64,000 nucleotides of DNA from Aegilops tauschii subsp. strangulata (Eukaryota > Streptophyta > Magnoliopsida > Poales > Poaceae), in assembly GCF_002575655.3 (NCBI RefSeq), contig NC_053037.3, positions 443,827,793 to 443,891,792 of the forward strand, given 5' to 3'. Of the stretch, positions 13,001-24,283 are shown one piece after another. Below the pieces are notes generated by a model that worked only from the letters and a program-made list of their open reading frames with translations, had not been told where the DNA came from and searched no databases. The position numbers and the translations under genes are program-made. Numbering within the stretch: the stretch's first letter is position 1; the number at the start of each line of letters is the position of its first letter.

Positions 13001-15362
13001 ATCTCATTCATAATGAAAGTATGGCCCTTGTGTTATTCATAACATCGAACATAAAAGGTTCTCTTATGAACAACCTTCTTGCAAGATACCTTATGCAATG
13101 GGCTAGAGTTTTTTAAAACTCTAAATGAATTATGAAAATAAATACAGACAGCAATACACCGATGGAAGGTATAGTAACATTTACTATGTTCCCTGTGTAT
13201 ACCTTAACCTCATTTCTGGCTAGTCTTTTTAGGCCATAGTAGCTCTTACAGTGATTCGCAATTGAATGCAATCGAGCGGGTATCTTTGTGATTAACTCAC
13301 AATACCCAAGAATTAGTGATTAACATGTTTAACCATAATTCCCAAGAACTATATCTTTGACCAGCCTACTATACATCAAAAACTTGTATGACATTCATAC
13401 ATGAGCTGGATATTCCAGTCATCTTTCTTTCTGCCTTTATACTTCTAACAGTTTAACTTTTAGTATTTCTCCTACTCACAAAAGAAGCACCCAACTTAAG
13501 AGTGGCGTTAGCCCCGGACTTCCTAGGCGTGTAAGTCATACTAACACCCTTTGGACACTTCCTTTCTCTTTAAGTTGTTGTTTTATTCACCTTTCATTAT
13601 ATGACAGGCGTTCTTCTGGATCCCTTTCCCAACAGTCAAATGCATAGTAAACACTTTTACTAATACTTGCAAACAAACATTGCGTTGTTTGTATCTGAAA
13701 ATAATTTTCAGTTCCATGAATATCATATAACTATCCCAACTTTCGAAGTTTGGGTTTCATGGAAGCAAACATATTCCACTTGACCGTAACAGAATTCTAG
13801 CTTTTGGATCGAAGGACGAGAGTCACATGATCCATAGCATTAGAGGGAGGATACGGAAAGCATGTGATAGGACAAAGTCCTTCTCGGCACTTTTGAGGAC
13901 AATCCTCATATTACGTTACCAATCGTAAAGTTTTAACCAGATATTTAACAGCTATTCAATTTTAATAGGGAAGGTGGAAATGCGAGCCATTATTCTACAA
14001 CTATTATGCAAACCACACTTAGACAGTGTTCAAAATTAATTGCATTGAGAATTAAACATGTTAATTCAACAGTGCGCTCCCACTCAAATCAATATCTCTC
14101 AAAATTGATTGTGAGTGATACAAGACCCACATTTCAATTGTTCGCCATTGGTGTAACACCACTGATGATGAAAAATCTCAACCGGTAGGCCAACTTGCCA
14201 ATCACATCTCTATGTGACTCTTGTTCATCTTTCGATGCGTGTGTTTCGAGCTCATGACGGTCATGCCTGAACGTCAAGACAACCAAGTGATCTCGCTGCG
14301 AGGTCTCAACTCACCCGCCTCACACTTCACTAATCGTTCGTACCCGTGTGACACGGCGCACCCCGAAAAGATAGGTGCCGTGACGGTGCTACACTTGGGA
14401 GAACACTAACTACTTGGTATTTTTGTGAGAGATCACCCTAATAAAAAGCGACTACCGCGCAATCAAGAAGGGTGCATCATAAGGGATAAACATCTCAGGC
14501 AATTCATAATAGCATGATATGGTATAACCCTTTCTGACGGAGAAGTATTTCATTTGTTCGTCTTCGGCATTCGTGTTGGTGTTCACCTTCGCGAAGATTG
14601 CCACCACCTTGTCGATGCACCAGATAATATTGCTATCTCCATAGCGTATAAAATTAATGCATTACTTAAGGTTGACACGCAGGTCATTAAAGTGCAATCA
14701 TATGGCTCCAGCCATCATGCCGAATCATGACACGCAGGTCATGTTAATCAAATTACATCATATAGTCATCTCATACATAATCGAATTAGTATGAGCACTG
14801 CTATACCACATCACATGCACATCCTGCAAAACCAAGTTAGACGCCTCTAATCGGTTTATGCAAAATTTATTTTACGTGGCTTCTAAGGTTTTGACTTAAA
14901 CCGCAGCTACCAATGTTTTATCATCAAGTATGATTATTCAAGTTGCTAGATTAACATCTCGGGGTGTATGAAACACGAGATAATTAAATCTCGAGCCCCA
15001 TAATAAACTTCGTCATACGCATGACCCCCGTGCAGATCATATCTGCAATGCCCTTTCATCTGCGAATTTCATCTTTCTTTTGACTACGGCAGAACCCAAA
15101 GAACTGATAGCACTTCCATGATCAATCAGGATCACGGATTGCCAGAACTTTGTCAAATTCCACCATGCTGTCTCGAGATTGAGCAAACGCAAATTCTAGG
15201 GAAGCAACAAGAACGTCGGGTAACAGATTTCATCTGTCACCCGCATAAATAATTTAGCAATAGATCTCATCTACTACCTAAATATATTATGCAATACCCA
15301 TACATCTCCATGTATTCTAGATCGAAACCTGCATCTACGCATAGCACGGCTCTTGATGCCAC
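10096..15362 (-). mobile_element. Copia internal region 2, coding sequence decayed
   Basis: 5267 bp, a tandem copy of 2650-7918. It is near-identical up to about 13776, then differs by many substitutions and short indels up to LTR C. The integrase remnant recurs at 12349-12531. It carries no intact gene. Confidence 0.75.
12241..12531 (-). pseudogene. Degenerate copia integrase core (unit 2)
   Basis: This is the tandem copy of the remnant at 4795-5085, with the same residues and the same stop codons. The decay therefore happened before the duplication. See the unit 1 entry for the motif evidence. Confidence 0.65.
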
Positions 15363-15851
15363 TGTAGGGTAACGCAGCAGAAAACAAAAAATTTCTGACC
15401 TACGCACCAGCCCAGGACCACTATGAAGACTGCATACATGGTTTGATCTTTTCCGTTACCGACTCGTAGCGCAGCGGGAAGTAGAGTCGATGACGATCGG
15501 CGGTGCAGATCCCCGCAGCTAGGATTTACAACCTCCCAACCGCGAGGATGTAAACCCTCATCTGCTCCTCAGACAGCCCTCCGGGAGGCGGTTGAACAGC
15601 CCCCCGGACGGTGTCGCGGACAGCCCTTCGGGAGGACCTTCGAAACTCGAACGGTCACTCGGACAGCCCTTCGGGAGGACCTTCGAAACTCGGACGGTCA
15701 CACGGACAGCCCTTCGGGAGGCACTCACGAACTAAGACCGAAACTACGATCTCTCTACAGAGTTGCACACATACGGTGTCATCTATCCGGCAGGGCTTCG
15801 CCGTCCAGAACTAGTTCCTGCCGGAACTCAGACAGCCTTACGGCTCTACGA
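15363..15851 (-). repeat. Copia LTR C, truncated
   Basis: Only 489 bp, corresponding to the first 489 bp of LTR A/B on the plus strand, that is the 3' end of the LTR in element orientation. By eye it differs from LTR B at about 11 positions, far more than A differs from B. It stops abruptly at GGCTCTACGA and F2 sequence follows. Confidence 0.8.
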
Positions 15852-15905
15852 ATATCCGGCCGCCCGAAGCTTAGTAATGTCCTCCTCCTTGACGGAGGAG
15901 ACCAT
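15852..15905 (-). pseudogene. F2 antisense gene, exon 1 start (N-terminal 18 residues)
   Basis: On the minus strand an ATG at 15905 opens MVSSVKEEDITKLRAAGY, matching the start of the F1 gene (MASSVTAKDIAELREAGY at 29178). The frame then runs into the truncated copia LTR. The next part of the exon resumes at 472 after a gap corresponding to about 350 bp of F1. Confidence 0.7.
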
Positions 15906-16483
15906 CCACTTGCCCTGACCTCCGGCTCCGGACATGGTTGGGTGCTAGCTTGAGTGGAAAGGAGATGAGAACTTGGGCACTTGAGCTCGAGATTGGAAGG
16001 GCGGAGATAGAGAGAAGGCGTGAGAGAGGAAGAGGGAATCCTTATCCTCTTACAAAGGCAGTGAATATCGAACGCCTCCCCACTCGCCTTAGAATTCGCC
16101 TATTCCCAAGGGCCGTATAAACGGCACGGTTGGGTTACCCATGCCCGCATTGATGAGAATCCCGCGATAAGGAGATACAATCTCTACTTTGACAAGACGT
16201 GCCAATGGCAACCGCGTCTCGGGACGTGGGGCGTCAAACAGAAAAACGGTTTGGAATTATGACCGGTCAGACGTAATGTCCTTCTACGAAAAGTTGTCAG
16301 CGGATGGAACTCGTGTAAAATTATATTTTCTCTGTGGTTGCGCATGGTGTGTATGACAGGTCCGGATACTATTATTGCGTCCGAAGACTATCTGGGATTT
16401 CGGAAGAGGGGAACCCGCCTTGCAATGTCGAAGACAATTTGCGCGCCGAACTCCTCGTCATTGAAGCCAGGTTCAAGGGCTAC
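15906..16483. other. F2 untranslated region between antisense gene and 3' LTR
   Basis: About 580 bp collinear with F1 29179-29756, including the CCTCCCCxCTCGCCTT block and GGCACGGTTGGGTTACCCA. It would hold the promoter and 5' leader of the antisense gene on the minus strand. I see no other gene. The stretch GTTCAAGGGCTAC just before the LTR fits a degenerate polypurine tract. Confidence 0.55.
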
Positions 16484-16962
16484 TGAGGGAGTCCTGGACT
16501 AAGGGGCCCTCGGGCGTCCGGCCTGTTATCCATGGGCCGGACTGATGGGTTGTGATGACATGAAGGCCGAAGAGTGTACCCGTGTCTGGATTGGACTCTC
16601 CTTGGCGTGGAAGGCAAGCTTGGCAATCAGTTATGAAGATTCCTCCTTATGTAACCGACTCTATGTAACCCTAGATCCCTTCGGTGTCTATATAAACCGG
16701 AGGGCGTAGTCCGGATAGCATATACTCGTTACCATAGTCATACAGGCTAGGCTTCTAGGGTTTAGCCATTACGATCTCATGGTAGATCAACTCTTGTAAC
16801 ACTCATACTCATCAAGATCAATCAAGCAGGAAGTAGGGTATTACCTCTATAGAGAGGGCCCGAACCTGGGTAAACACCGTGTCCCCTATCTCCTGTTACC
16901 ATCGATCCTAGACGCACAGTTCGGGAGCCCCTACCTGAGATCCGCCGGTTTTGACACCGACA
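16484..16962 (+). repeat. Fatima-like LTR of F2 (3' LTR)
   Basis: 479 bp from TGAGGGAGTCCTGGACTAAG to TTTTGACACCGACA, closely matching the two F1 LTRs. It contains CTATATAAACCGGAGGG, a likely TATA element. The right flank begins CCCCC. Confidence 0.85.
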
Positions 16963-17332
16963 CCCCCCTCCACCATAATCCACCTCGGTCATATCAACGT
17001 AGTGCTTAGGCGAAGCCCTGCGCCGGTAACTTCATCATCACCGTCATCACGCCGTTGTGCTAACGAAGCTCTCCCTCGACACTCGGCTAGATCGAGAGTT
17101 CGTGGGACGTCACCAAGCTGACCGTGTCCAGATCGCGGAGGTGCCGTACTTTCAGTACTAGGATCGGTTGGATCGTGAAGACGTACGACTACATCAACCG
17201 TGTTGTCGTAACTCTTCCACTTTCGGTCTACGAGGGTACGTAGACAACACTCTCCCCTCTCGTTTCTATGCATCAACTAGATGGATCTTGCGTGTGCATA
17301 GGAAATTTTTGATATTACTGCGTTCCCCAACA
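16963..17332 (+). mobile_element. Angela/BARE/WIS-type copia LTR, 3' fragment
   Basis: 370 bp ending GCGTTCCCCAACA, the terminus of Angela/BARE1/WIS LTRs. It includes GGGTACGTAGACAACACTC typical of that LTR end. Its 5' side is interrupted by F2, whose LTR ends at 16962. The next base (17333) starts CACTA sequence, so the Angela element appears to have landed in CACTA-1. Confidence 0.7.
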
Positions 17333-17364
17333 GGTTACCCTTGACGAAAACACTTCCATGACGC
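17333..17364 (-). mobile_element. CACTA-1 subterminal fragment, left of Athila B
   Basis: The 32 bases starting GGTTACCCTTGACGAAAACA are the reverse complement of the subterminal sequence at about 46474-46506 in CACTA-2. It ends GACGC, and the same five bases recur at 30510-30514 on the far side of Athila B. The two pieces were therefore contiguous before that insertion. Confidence 0.75.
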
Positions 17365-18904
17365 TGATGTCTACTATGCAACTTTATCCTTGTAGACACG
17401 TGTTGGGCCTCCAAGCGCAGAGTTTTGCAGGACAATAGCAATTTTCCCTCAAGTGGATGACCTAAGGTTTATCAACCCGTGAGAGGTGTAGGATGAAGAT
17501 GGTCTCTCTCAAACGACCCTGCAACAAAATACAAGAAATCTCTTGTGTCCCCAACACACCCAATACAATGGCAAATTTATAGGTGCACTAGTTCGGTGAA
17601 GAGATGATGATAAAAGTGTAATATTGATGGTAGAAATATATTTTTATAATCTGAATAAATGAAAACAACAAGGTAGCTTAAATAGGAGGCCTAGGGTCCG
17701 TACTTTCACTAGTGCAACCTCTCAACAATGCTAACATAGTTGGATCATATGATTATCCCTCAAAGTGCAATAAAGAATCACTCCCGAGTTCCTATTAGCA
17801 GATAACAAAACATAGAATTTATTTGCAGGGTACGAAACCTCCTCAAAATTATTCTTTGCGTTCGATCTATCCTAGAGTTCGTACTAAAATAACACAAGCT
17901 ATTCTTTCGATCGATCCAATCAAGAGTTCATACTAAAATAACACCAAAGCAAATTCATATTCATAATACTCAGTCCACACAAAGAACTCTAAGGAGACCC
18001 CAAAGTTTCTATCAGAGAAAAGATAATAAAAACGTGCATCAACCCCTATGCATAGATTACCCCAATATCACCGCGGGAATCCGCAAGTTGTATGACTAGA
18101 CATATATCAAGTGAATCAATATGATACCCCATTTGTCACCTAAAGTATTCATATCGCAAGACATACATCATGTGTTCTCATCTCTGAATATTCAATCCGA
18201 CAAGACAAAATTTCAAAGGGTAAAGATTCAGTTCATCAAAACAAGAGTACCGAGAGGAGACACATCATATGATCTATCTATATTAACAAAGCCCATGATA
18301 TGAGTCACGAGAGAGATCGAGATTAAACACATAGCTACTAGTACAAACCCTAAACCTCGGGGGTGGACTACTCCCTCCTCATCGTGGTGGCCGCCGGGAT
18401 GATGAAGATGGCCACCGGAAATAATTCCCCCCCTCCGGCAGGGTGCCGGAACAGGGTCTAGATTGGTTTTCGGTGGCTACAGAAGCCTGCAGCGGCGGAA
18501 CTTCTGATCTAGGGTAATCCCGAGGGGTTTCTGAATTTATAGTGCAAAGAAGGGGTACGGGAGGCCACAGAGGTGGGCACAACCCACCTGGGCGCGCCAG
18601 GTGGGCCTGGCGCGCCTTGGTGGGTTGTGCCCCCCTCAGGGCGCCCCCCAGGTGCTGCTCTGGCCCAATGGGTGTCTTCTGGTCCATAAAAAATCACCGT
18701 GGAGTCTTGTTGCATTTGGACTCCGTTTTGTATTGATTTCCTGCGATGTAAAAAAACAAGCAAAAAACAGCAACAGGCACTGGGTCAGTAGGTTAGTCCT
18801 AAAAAATGATATGAAGTTGCTATAAAATGATTGGAAAACATCCAAGAATGATAAAATAACAGCATGAATACTTCATAAATTATAGATATATTGGAGACGT
18901 AGCA
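17365..18904 (-). repeat. Athila B 3' LTR (complete, 1540 bp)
   Basis: On the minus strand it begins TGCTACGTCTCCAATATATC and ends AGACATCA. It shares blocks with the Athila C LTR (CAGGAAATCAATA, GGGCACAACCCACC, CTATAAAT). The minus-strand CACTATAAATTCAG is a likely TATA box. The adjoining internal purine tract is AAGCTTGGGGATTC, just right of 18904. Confidence 0.75.
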
Positions 18905-20866
18905 GAATCCCCAAGCTTAATTCCTACTCGTCCTCGAGTAGGTAAATGATAAAAGAAATAATTTATGAATTGTGAATGCTAGCAAAGTGCATAAGTTTGA
19001 TCAATGGAAATTTCAATCACTTTTCCTAGCATCATAACAACAATTTTTTCTTATAAAATTTCTCATGTTATAGTGGCAACCAATTCACATGCTAAGGTTT
19101 AAACAATGAATTCTCTTGAAACCCAACAACCTATGTTCTTAGTCACCAAGCAATTGCAATTCAACTTATTCAACGGAGTCTAAGTAAGAGCTCCACATAC
19201 TCAACCATCATATAGTCTTCTATGATTGATAACACTCACTGCATACACATGAGCAAAACATTTCAACCGGACACATAGAAAGATAGGGGCTTACTGTTTT
19301 GCCTCCCAACGTATTCACCTCAAGGGTGATGTCAACAATAATAACTCATGCTGCCCATATTCAACTGGACATATGTTCCTAGATCTTTCCTCACCACATG
19401 ATGCTTGCCAAAGGAGAAAATTAAAAAGGAATAGAGAGAAAAACTTTGACTCTTTGCATAAAAGTAAATACTGAAAAGTAAAAGATAGGCCCTTCGCAGC
19501 GGGAAGCAGAAGTTGCCACGCGCTTATTTGTTTGTATGCTCAATCCCTTAGTGCAAAAGAATGTCATGTTACATTTCCCCTTAAGATGACAACCTTTATT
19601 ATGCAGTCTGTCGCTTTTATTCTTTGTCATCCAAGTTCGTGCAACGCTCAATTTTCTCTTACACTAAACGATCTTACACTTTTAGAAGCAATTTTTATTG
19701 CCTTTTTGCACCGATGACAACTTAGTTGAGGGATCTTGCTCAATCCCTAGGTAGATATGGTGGATACTTGAAAAAAGATTTGGGTTTAAGGGTTTTTGGA
19801 TGCACAAGTAGTATCTCTACTTAGTGCGGAATTTTCGGCTAGCAAAGATCGGGGGCAAGCACCACATGTTGAAGGATCTAGGACAATATGACTTCTATGT
19901 GAATATGAAAAAACATAAACAATTACGTTCTCTTCCTTGTCCAACGTCAACAATTTTGGCATATAATATTTTGATGGGGGCTCACAATCACAAAAGATTT
20001 CCATGATAGTGTATTTGCATGTGAAAGTTCTATTCCTTATACTAATTATTCGTGAATTGCTTGTATGACCAATATTGTGATAGTCAAGCCTCAAAAGATT
20101 TCACTTTCTAAAACCAATGTGAAGCTACCACTAGGCATGATATGATTTAAACTTCATGATATTCAATTTATTCAACAATTTACTCATAGGATATAAGTGA
20201 AGCACAAGAGTATATAACAAACTACTCCAAAAAAGATATAAGTGAAGATCAAACGAGTACTTAAGTAAATAGGTAGCTATTTGAGGAATCTCTCTTATTT
20301 AAAAAACTTTCAGATCTAAGTAATTTATTAAAACACCAAGCAAAAACAAAATAAAATGGCATTTCAAGAATAGCACACATCATGTAAAGAAGCAAAAACT
20401 TAGGATCAACCGATACTAACCGATAATTGTTGATGAAGAAAGGTGGGATGCCTACCGGGGCATCCCCAAGCTTAGATGCTTGAGACTTCTTGGAATATTA
20501 ACTTGGGATGCCTTGGGCATCCCCAAGCTTGAGCTTTTGTGTCTCCTTAATTCCTTTTATTTCATGGTTTCCCTAAATCTTAAAAACTTCATCCACACAA
20601 AACTCAACAAGAACTCGTGAGATAAGTTAATATAAACCAATGCAAAAACGTTATCATTCTCTACTGTAGCAAATCACTAAAATTATTATTCAACATTGCA
20701 TACTAAATGCCTCTGCATATTTACTACTCCTACCCTCAAAAAGAATCATTAAACAAGCAAACATATGCAAACAATGCCAACATAACAGCAATCTGCCAAA
20801 ACAGTACAATCTGTAAAGAATGCAAGAGTATCAATACTTATTCAACTCCAAACATTATGAAATTCT
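18905..20866 (-). mobile_element. Athila B internal remnant: 3' noncoding region
   Basis: It contains the family's 3' noncoding hallmarks in reverse: CCCCAAGCTTAATTCCTACT next to the LTR, GGCATCCCCAAGCTT twice near 20460 and 20516, and TGCACAAGTAGTATCTC near 19800. These correspond to Athila C 43480-45327 in the opposite orientation. No coding frame is evident across this 2-kb stretch. Confidence 0.7.
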
Positions 20867-21147
20867 ACCACACTACTCCCTCCTCATCGTGGAGGCCGTC
20901 AGGATGATGAAGATGGCCACCGGAGGTGATTCCCCCCTCCGGCAGGGTGCTGGAACGGGGTCTAGATTGGTTTTCGGTGGCTACACAGGCCTACGGCAGC
21001 GGAACTTCTAATCTAGGGTAACCCCGAGGGGTGTCGGAATATTTGGGAATTTCTAGTGCAAAGAAGGGGTACGGGAGGCCACCGAGGTGGGCACAACCCA
21101 CCTGGGTGCGCCTGGGGGCCTGGCGCGCCCTAGTGGGTTGTGCCTCC
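20867..21147 (-). repeat. Athila B 5' LTR, first part, truncated
   Basis: It starts abruptly at CACTACTCCCTCCTCATCGT, which lies about 1 kb into the left LTR (18365). It is collinear with that LTR up to the F1 insertion. The rest of this LTR resumes at 30231. Confidence 0.8.
21143..21147. other. F1 target site duplication, left copy
   Basis: CCTCC at the left matches CCCCC at 30226-30230 with one change. The uninterrupted LTR at 18618 reads GGGTTGTGCCCCCCTC, which fits an original CCCCC target. Confidence 0.6.
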
Positions 21148-21616
21148 TGAGGGAGTCCTGGACTAAGGGGTCCTCGGGCGTCCGACCTTTTATACATGGG
21201 CCAGACTAATGGGCTGTGAAGATACACGACCGAAGGCTCTCTCCCGTGTCCGGATGGGACTCTCCTTGGCGTGGAAGGCAAGCTTGGCGTCCAAATATGA
21301 AGAATCCTTTCTCCGTAACCGACTTTGTACAACCCTGGTCCCCTCCGGTGTCTATATAAATCGGAGGGCTTAGTCTGGAAACATATATAGTCATACATGC
21401 TAGACTTCTAGGGTTTTAGCCATTACGATCTCATGGTAGATCAACTCTTGTAATACTCATATTCATCAAGATCAATCAAGCAGGAAGTAGGGTATTACCT
21501 CCATAGAGAGGACCCGAACCTAGGTAAACATTGTGTCCCCCGTCTCCTGTTACCATCATCCTTAGACGCACAGTTCGGGACCCCCTACCCGAGATCCGCC
21601 AGTTTTGACACCGACA
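21148..21616 (+). repeat. F1 5' LTR
   Basis: TGAGGGAGTCCTGGACTAAG to TTTTGACACCGACA. TATATAAATCGG is a likely TATA region and CTCGTGG-type promoter sequence is absent. The next bases (TTGGTGCTTTCATTGAGAG) occupy the primer-site position; I could not match them confidently to a tRNA. Confidence 0.85.
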
Positions 21617-21662
21617 TTGGTGCTTTCATTGAGAGTTCCACTGTGTCGTCCTCAGAAGGTTG

Positions 21663-24274
21663 ATGGCTCCTTCAATCATCTACAACGATGCTGTCCAGGG
21701 GGAAACCTTCCTCCCCGGATAGATCTTCGTGTTCGGCGGCTTCGCACTGCGGGCTAACTCGCTTGGCCATCTGGAGCAGATCGACATCTACGCCCCTGGC
21801 CATCAGATCAGATTTGGGAGCTTGAACTACGTCGCGGACATCCGAGGAGACTTGATCTTCGACGGATTCGATACCACGGCAGCCGCTCCCTACCCCTACA
21901 ATGAACATGATTTAAATCTCTCATCGAACCATACTCAGGAAATTCCACCTGTAACTGCTTCGGCCTTATATCCAGAGCAGACCGCGCAATCCGAGGACGG
22001 AGGCTCAACCCCGCCACGGAGGCCACATATTCCGTAGCGTTGGGGCCGCACATAGACTTAACCTCATGTGGTATCTGTGTCACCGGAACTCCGGACTCGT
22101 CTCCGACTATAAGTTCCGAACCATGTGCGTCCGCGGACGCTGAGCTTGATCAGTTATGGATCTTCGAATTCAGCGCCGCAGACGTCTTCCGGCACTCGCC
22201 TTTAAGCGATGTGTTAAATTCATTAAGAAATCTGTCCTTAGCTGGGGACTCACAGCCGAACTATATCCGGTTTGAACTGGAGGCTGATGATGGAGAATTT
22301 CGTTTCCCACCCACCGCCCACTTCATAGCCAATGTCAAAGACCTAACCGACATGCTTGACTATGACTCCGAAGACATCGACATTATGGACGACAATGCCG
22401 GAGAAGAGGAGGCCCAAAACCCGCCGTTCACCAGACGATGGACGGCCACTTCCTCATATGACGTATACATGGTGGATGCACCAAACGATAATAGCGGCGA
22501 CGACAAGGAGAACCCAGCGAAGGATGACCCTCCTAAGACACAACCAAAGCGCCGTCGTCAACGGCGCCGCTCTAAATCGTGCCACAGCAAGGGCAGCAAC
22601 ACCAGCACAGGAGACGATAATACTCCGGATGGTGCCGAAGACACAGAAGACCCCGACGAACAAACTGCCGAACAAGACAATCGGGAAGATGGGCAAGTCA
22701 GCCCTGATGAACAGGCCATAGAAGAAGACTTGGAGGACGGCAGTTATCATCCGCTCTCCGAGGAGGAGGTGAGCCTCGGCAATGAAGATTTCATCGTGCC
22801 TGAGGAACCTCTTGAGCAGGAGCGCTTTAAGCTTCAGCTAATAGCCACTGCGAGGAGCCTGAAAAAGAAGCAGCAGCTGCTGCAAGCTGATCAAGACCTG
22901 CTCAATGACAGATGGACCGATGTCCTGGCAGTCGAGGAATACGGCCTTAAGCGCCCAGCCAAAAGTTACCCAAAGCGCAAATTGCTAACTCAGTTAGATG
23001 ATGAGGCGGCAGCGCCCGCACCAGCATCGTGTAATGCGGCGGACCGACCACCACGCGGTCGGGACAAAACGACAACTCGAGCCGAAAACCAGACTGTCCC
23101 ACCTCGCCGTAAAAGCAGGGATAAGATAGCTCGGGGTTATACATATGACCTTCATCAAGACCTGGACAGTAGAGCAGGGCATACAAGATCGATCTACGGA
23201 TCGCGAGGACATGCCCTAACACGCGAGGATGGCTATCTATTCGGACGCGACAAAACCTAGTCACGCTCGAGCAGAAAACCGCAGACGGACCCCATCGGAG
23301 CTACGTCGCGATGCGGCCCGATATAGAGGTGCCGCACACCCTCTTCGCTTCACTGACGAAGTAATGGATCATGAATTCCTAGAAGGGTTTAAACCCGTAA
23401 ACATCGAATCATACGATGGAACAACCGATCCTGCGGTATGGATCGAGGATTTATTCTCCACATCCACATGGCCCGCGGGGATGATCTTCACGCAATCAAA
23501 TACCTCCCACTAAAACTTAAAGGGCCAGCTCGACACTGGCTAAACAGTCTGCCTGAAAATTCTATCGGCAGCTGGGAGGACTTGGAAGAAGCTTTCCTTG
23601 ACAACTTCCAAGGTACATATGTCCGGCCACCAGATGCCGATGACTTAAGTCACATAGTCCAACAACCTGGAGAGTCAGCCAGGAAATTCTGGACTAGGTT
23701 CCTAACTAAAATGAACCAGATCGTCGACTGTCCGGATGCCGAAGCCCTAGCGGCCTTTAAACATAGCATCCGTGACGAATGGCTCGCCCGCCACCTCGGC
23801 CAGGAAAAACCGAAATCCATGGCAGCCCTTACGGCACTCATGACCCACTTCTGTGCGGGTGAGGATAGTTGGCTGGCCCGCGGCAAAAACACAGCAAGCG
23901 AAATAGGCACCTCCGAGGGAAAAAATAGAGACGACACGCTCCGACGCAACAGACACAAACGTCGAAGAAATGGCGATAAGACCAATGACACGACAGTCAA
24001 CTCCAGATTCAGTGCCTCCAAGTCCGGTCAGCGGAAAAAGCCATATAAAAGGAACAATCAGGGACCATCCAGCTTGGACCGCACACTTGATCGTCCGTGC
24101 CAAATCCATGGCACCCCGGACAAACCTGCCAATCATACCAACAGGGATTGTTGGGCTTTTAAACAGACGAGCAAGTTAAATGCCGAAAACAAGGAGAAGG
24201 GATCGCAAACCAAGGACGATGACGAGGAGCACCGGCAACCGAACACAGGGGGACAAAAGAAATTCCCCCCTTAG
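21663..24274 (+). pseudogene. F1 gag polyprotein, broken by stops and frameshifts
   Basis: The gag frame starts at ATG 21663 (MAPSIIYNDAVQG), close to the LTR. It meets a TAG near 21719 (where family members have Trp), changes frame near 22035, near 23255 and near 23455, and ends at a TAG at 24272. Segment 22040-23260 has an acidic region and a basic KRRRQRRRSK stretch. Segment 23438-24274 is the Retrotrans_gag capsid domain (KYLPLKLKGPARHWLNSLP, then QQPGESARKFWTRF), followed by a zinc-knuckle-like region with Cys and His (CQIHGT, HTNRDCW). Capsid assembly and RNA packaging are known gag roles. At least four lesions preclude a full-length product. Confidence 0.8.
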
Positions 24275-24283
24275 GTCTAAACG

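Larger units (their letters stand above)
473..15851 (-). mobile_element. Copia-type (Angela/BARE-related) element in tandem: LTR-int-LTR-int-partial LTR
   Basis: Three copies of the same LTR start (TGTAGGGGAACGCAGCAG on the plus strand) occur at 473, 7919 and 15363, spaced 7446 and 7444 bp. The element reads on the minus strand: its LTR starts TGTAGGAGATATGCCCTAGA, very like the BARE1/Angela LTR start. The bases next to the LTRs fit a primer site (TGGCATCAAGAGCC, near the initiator Met-tRNA type TGGTATCAGAGC) and a purine tract (AAGTGGGAGTC). The internal region carries only decayed pol. The third LTR is cut after 489 bp. The two units are nearly identical for their first 5.8 kb. Confidence 0.85.
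1..16962. mobile_element. Fatima-like gypsy element F2, 3' portion, interrupted by a copia element
   Basis: Positions 1-472 and 15852-16962 match, in order, positions of the second Fatima-like element in this window (about 28330-28775 and 29125-30225). They contain the antisense gene's first exon, the 3' untranslated stretch, a polypurine-like stretch before the LTR and a 479-bp LTR. The copia tandem at 473-15851 lies inside. About 350 bp of F2 expected between positions 472 and 15852 is missing. The 5' part lies left of the window. The family name is recalled from Triticeae repeats, not searched. Confidence 0.8.

Noticed and set aside
18366..18385. CTACTCCCTCCTCATCG, resembling a Stowaway MITE terminus (also at 20869)
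   Set aside because: No inverted partner and no TA duplication; both are the same point inside the Athila B LTRs.
23650..24136. Minus-strand frames opposite the F1 gag capsid region
   Set aside because: The capsid and zinc-knuckle motifs are on the plus strand; the antisense frames have no recognisable domain.
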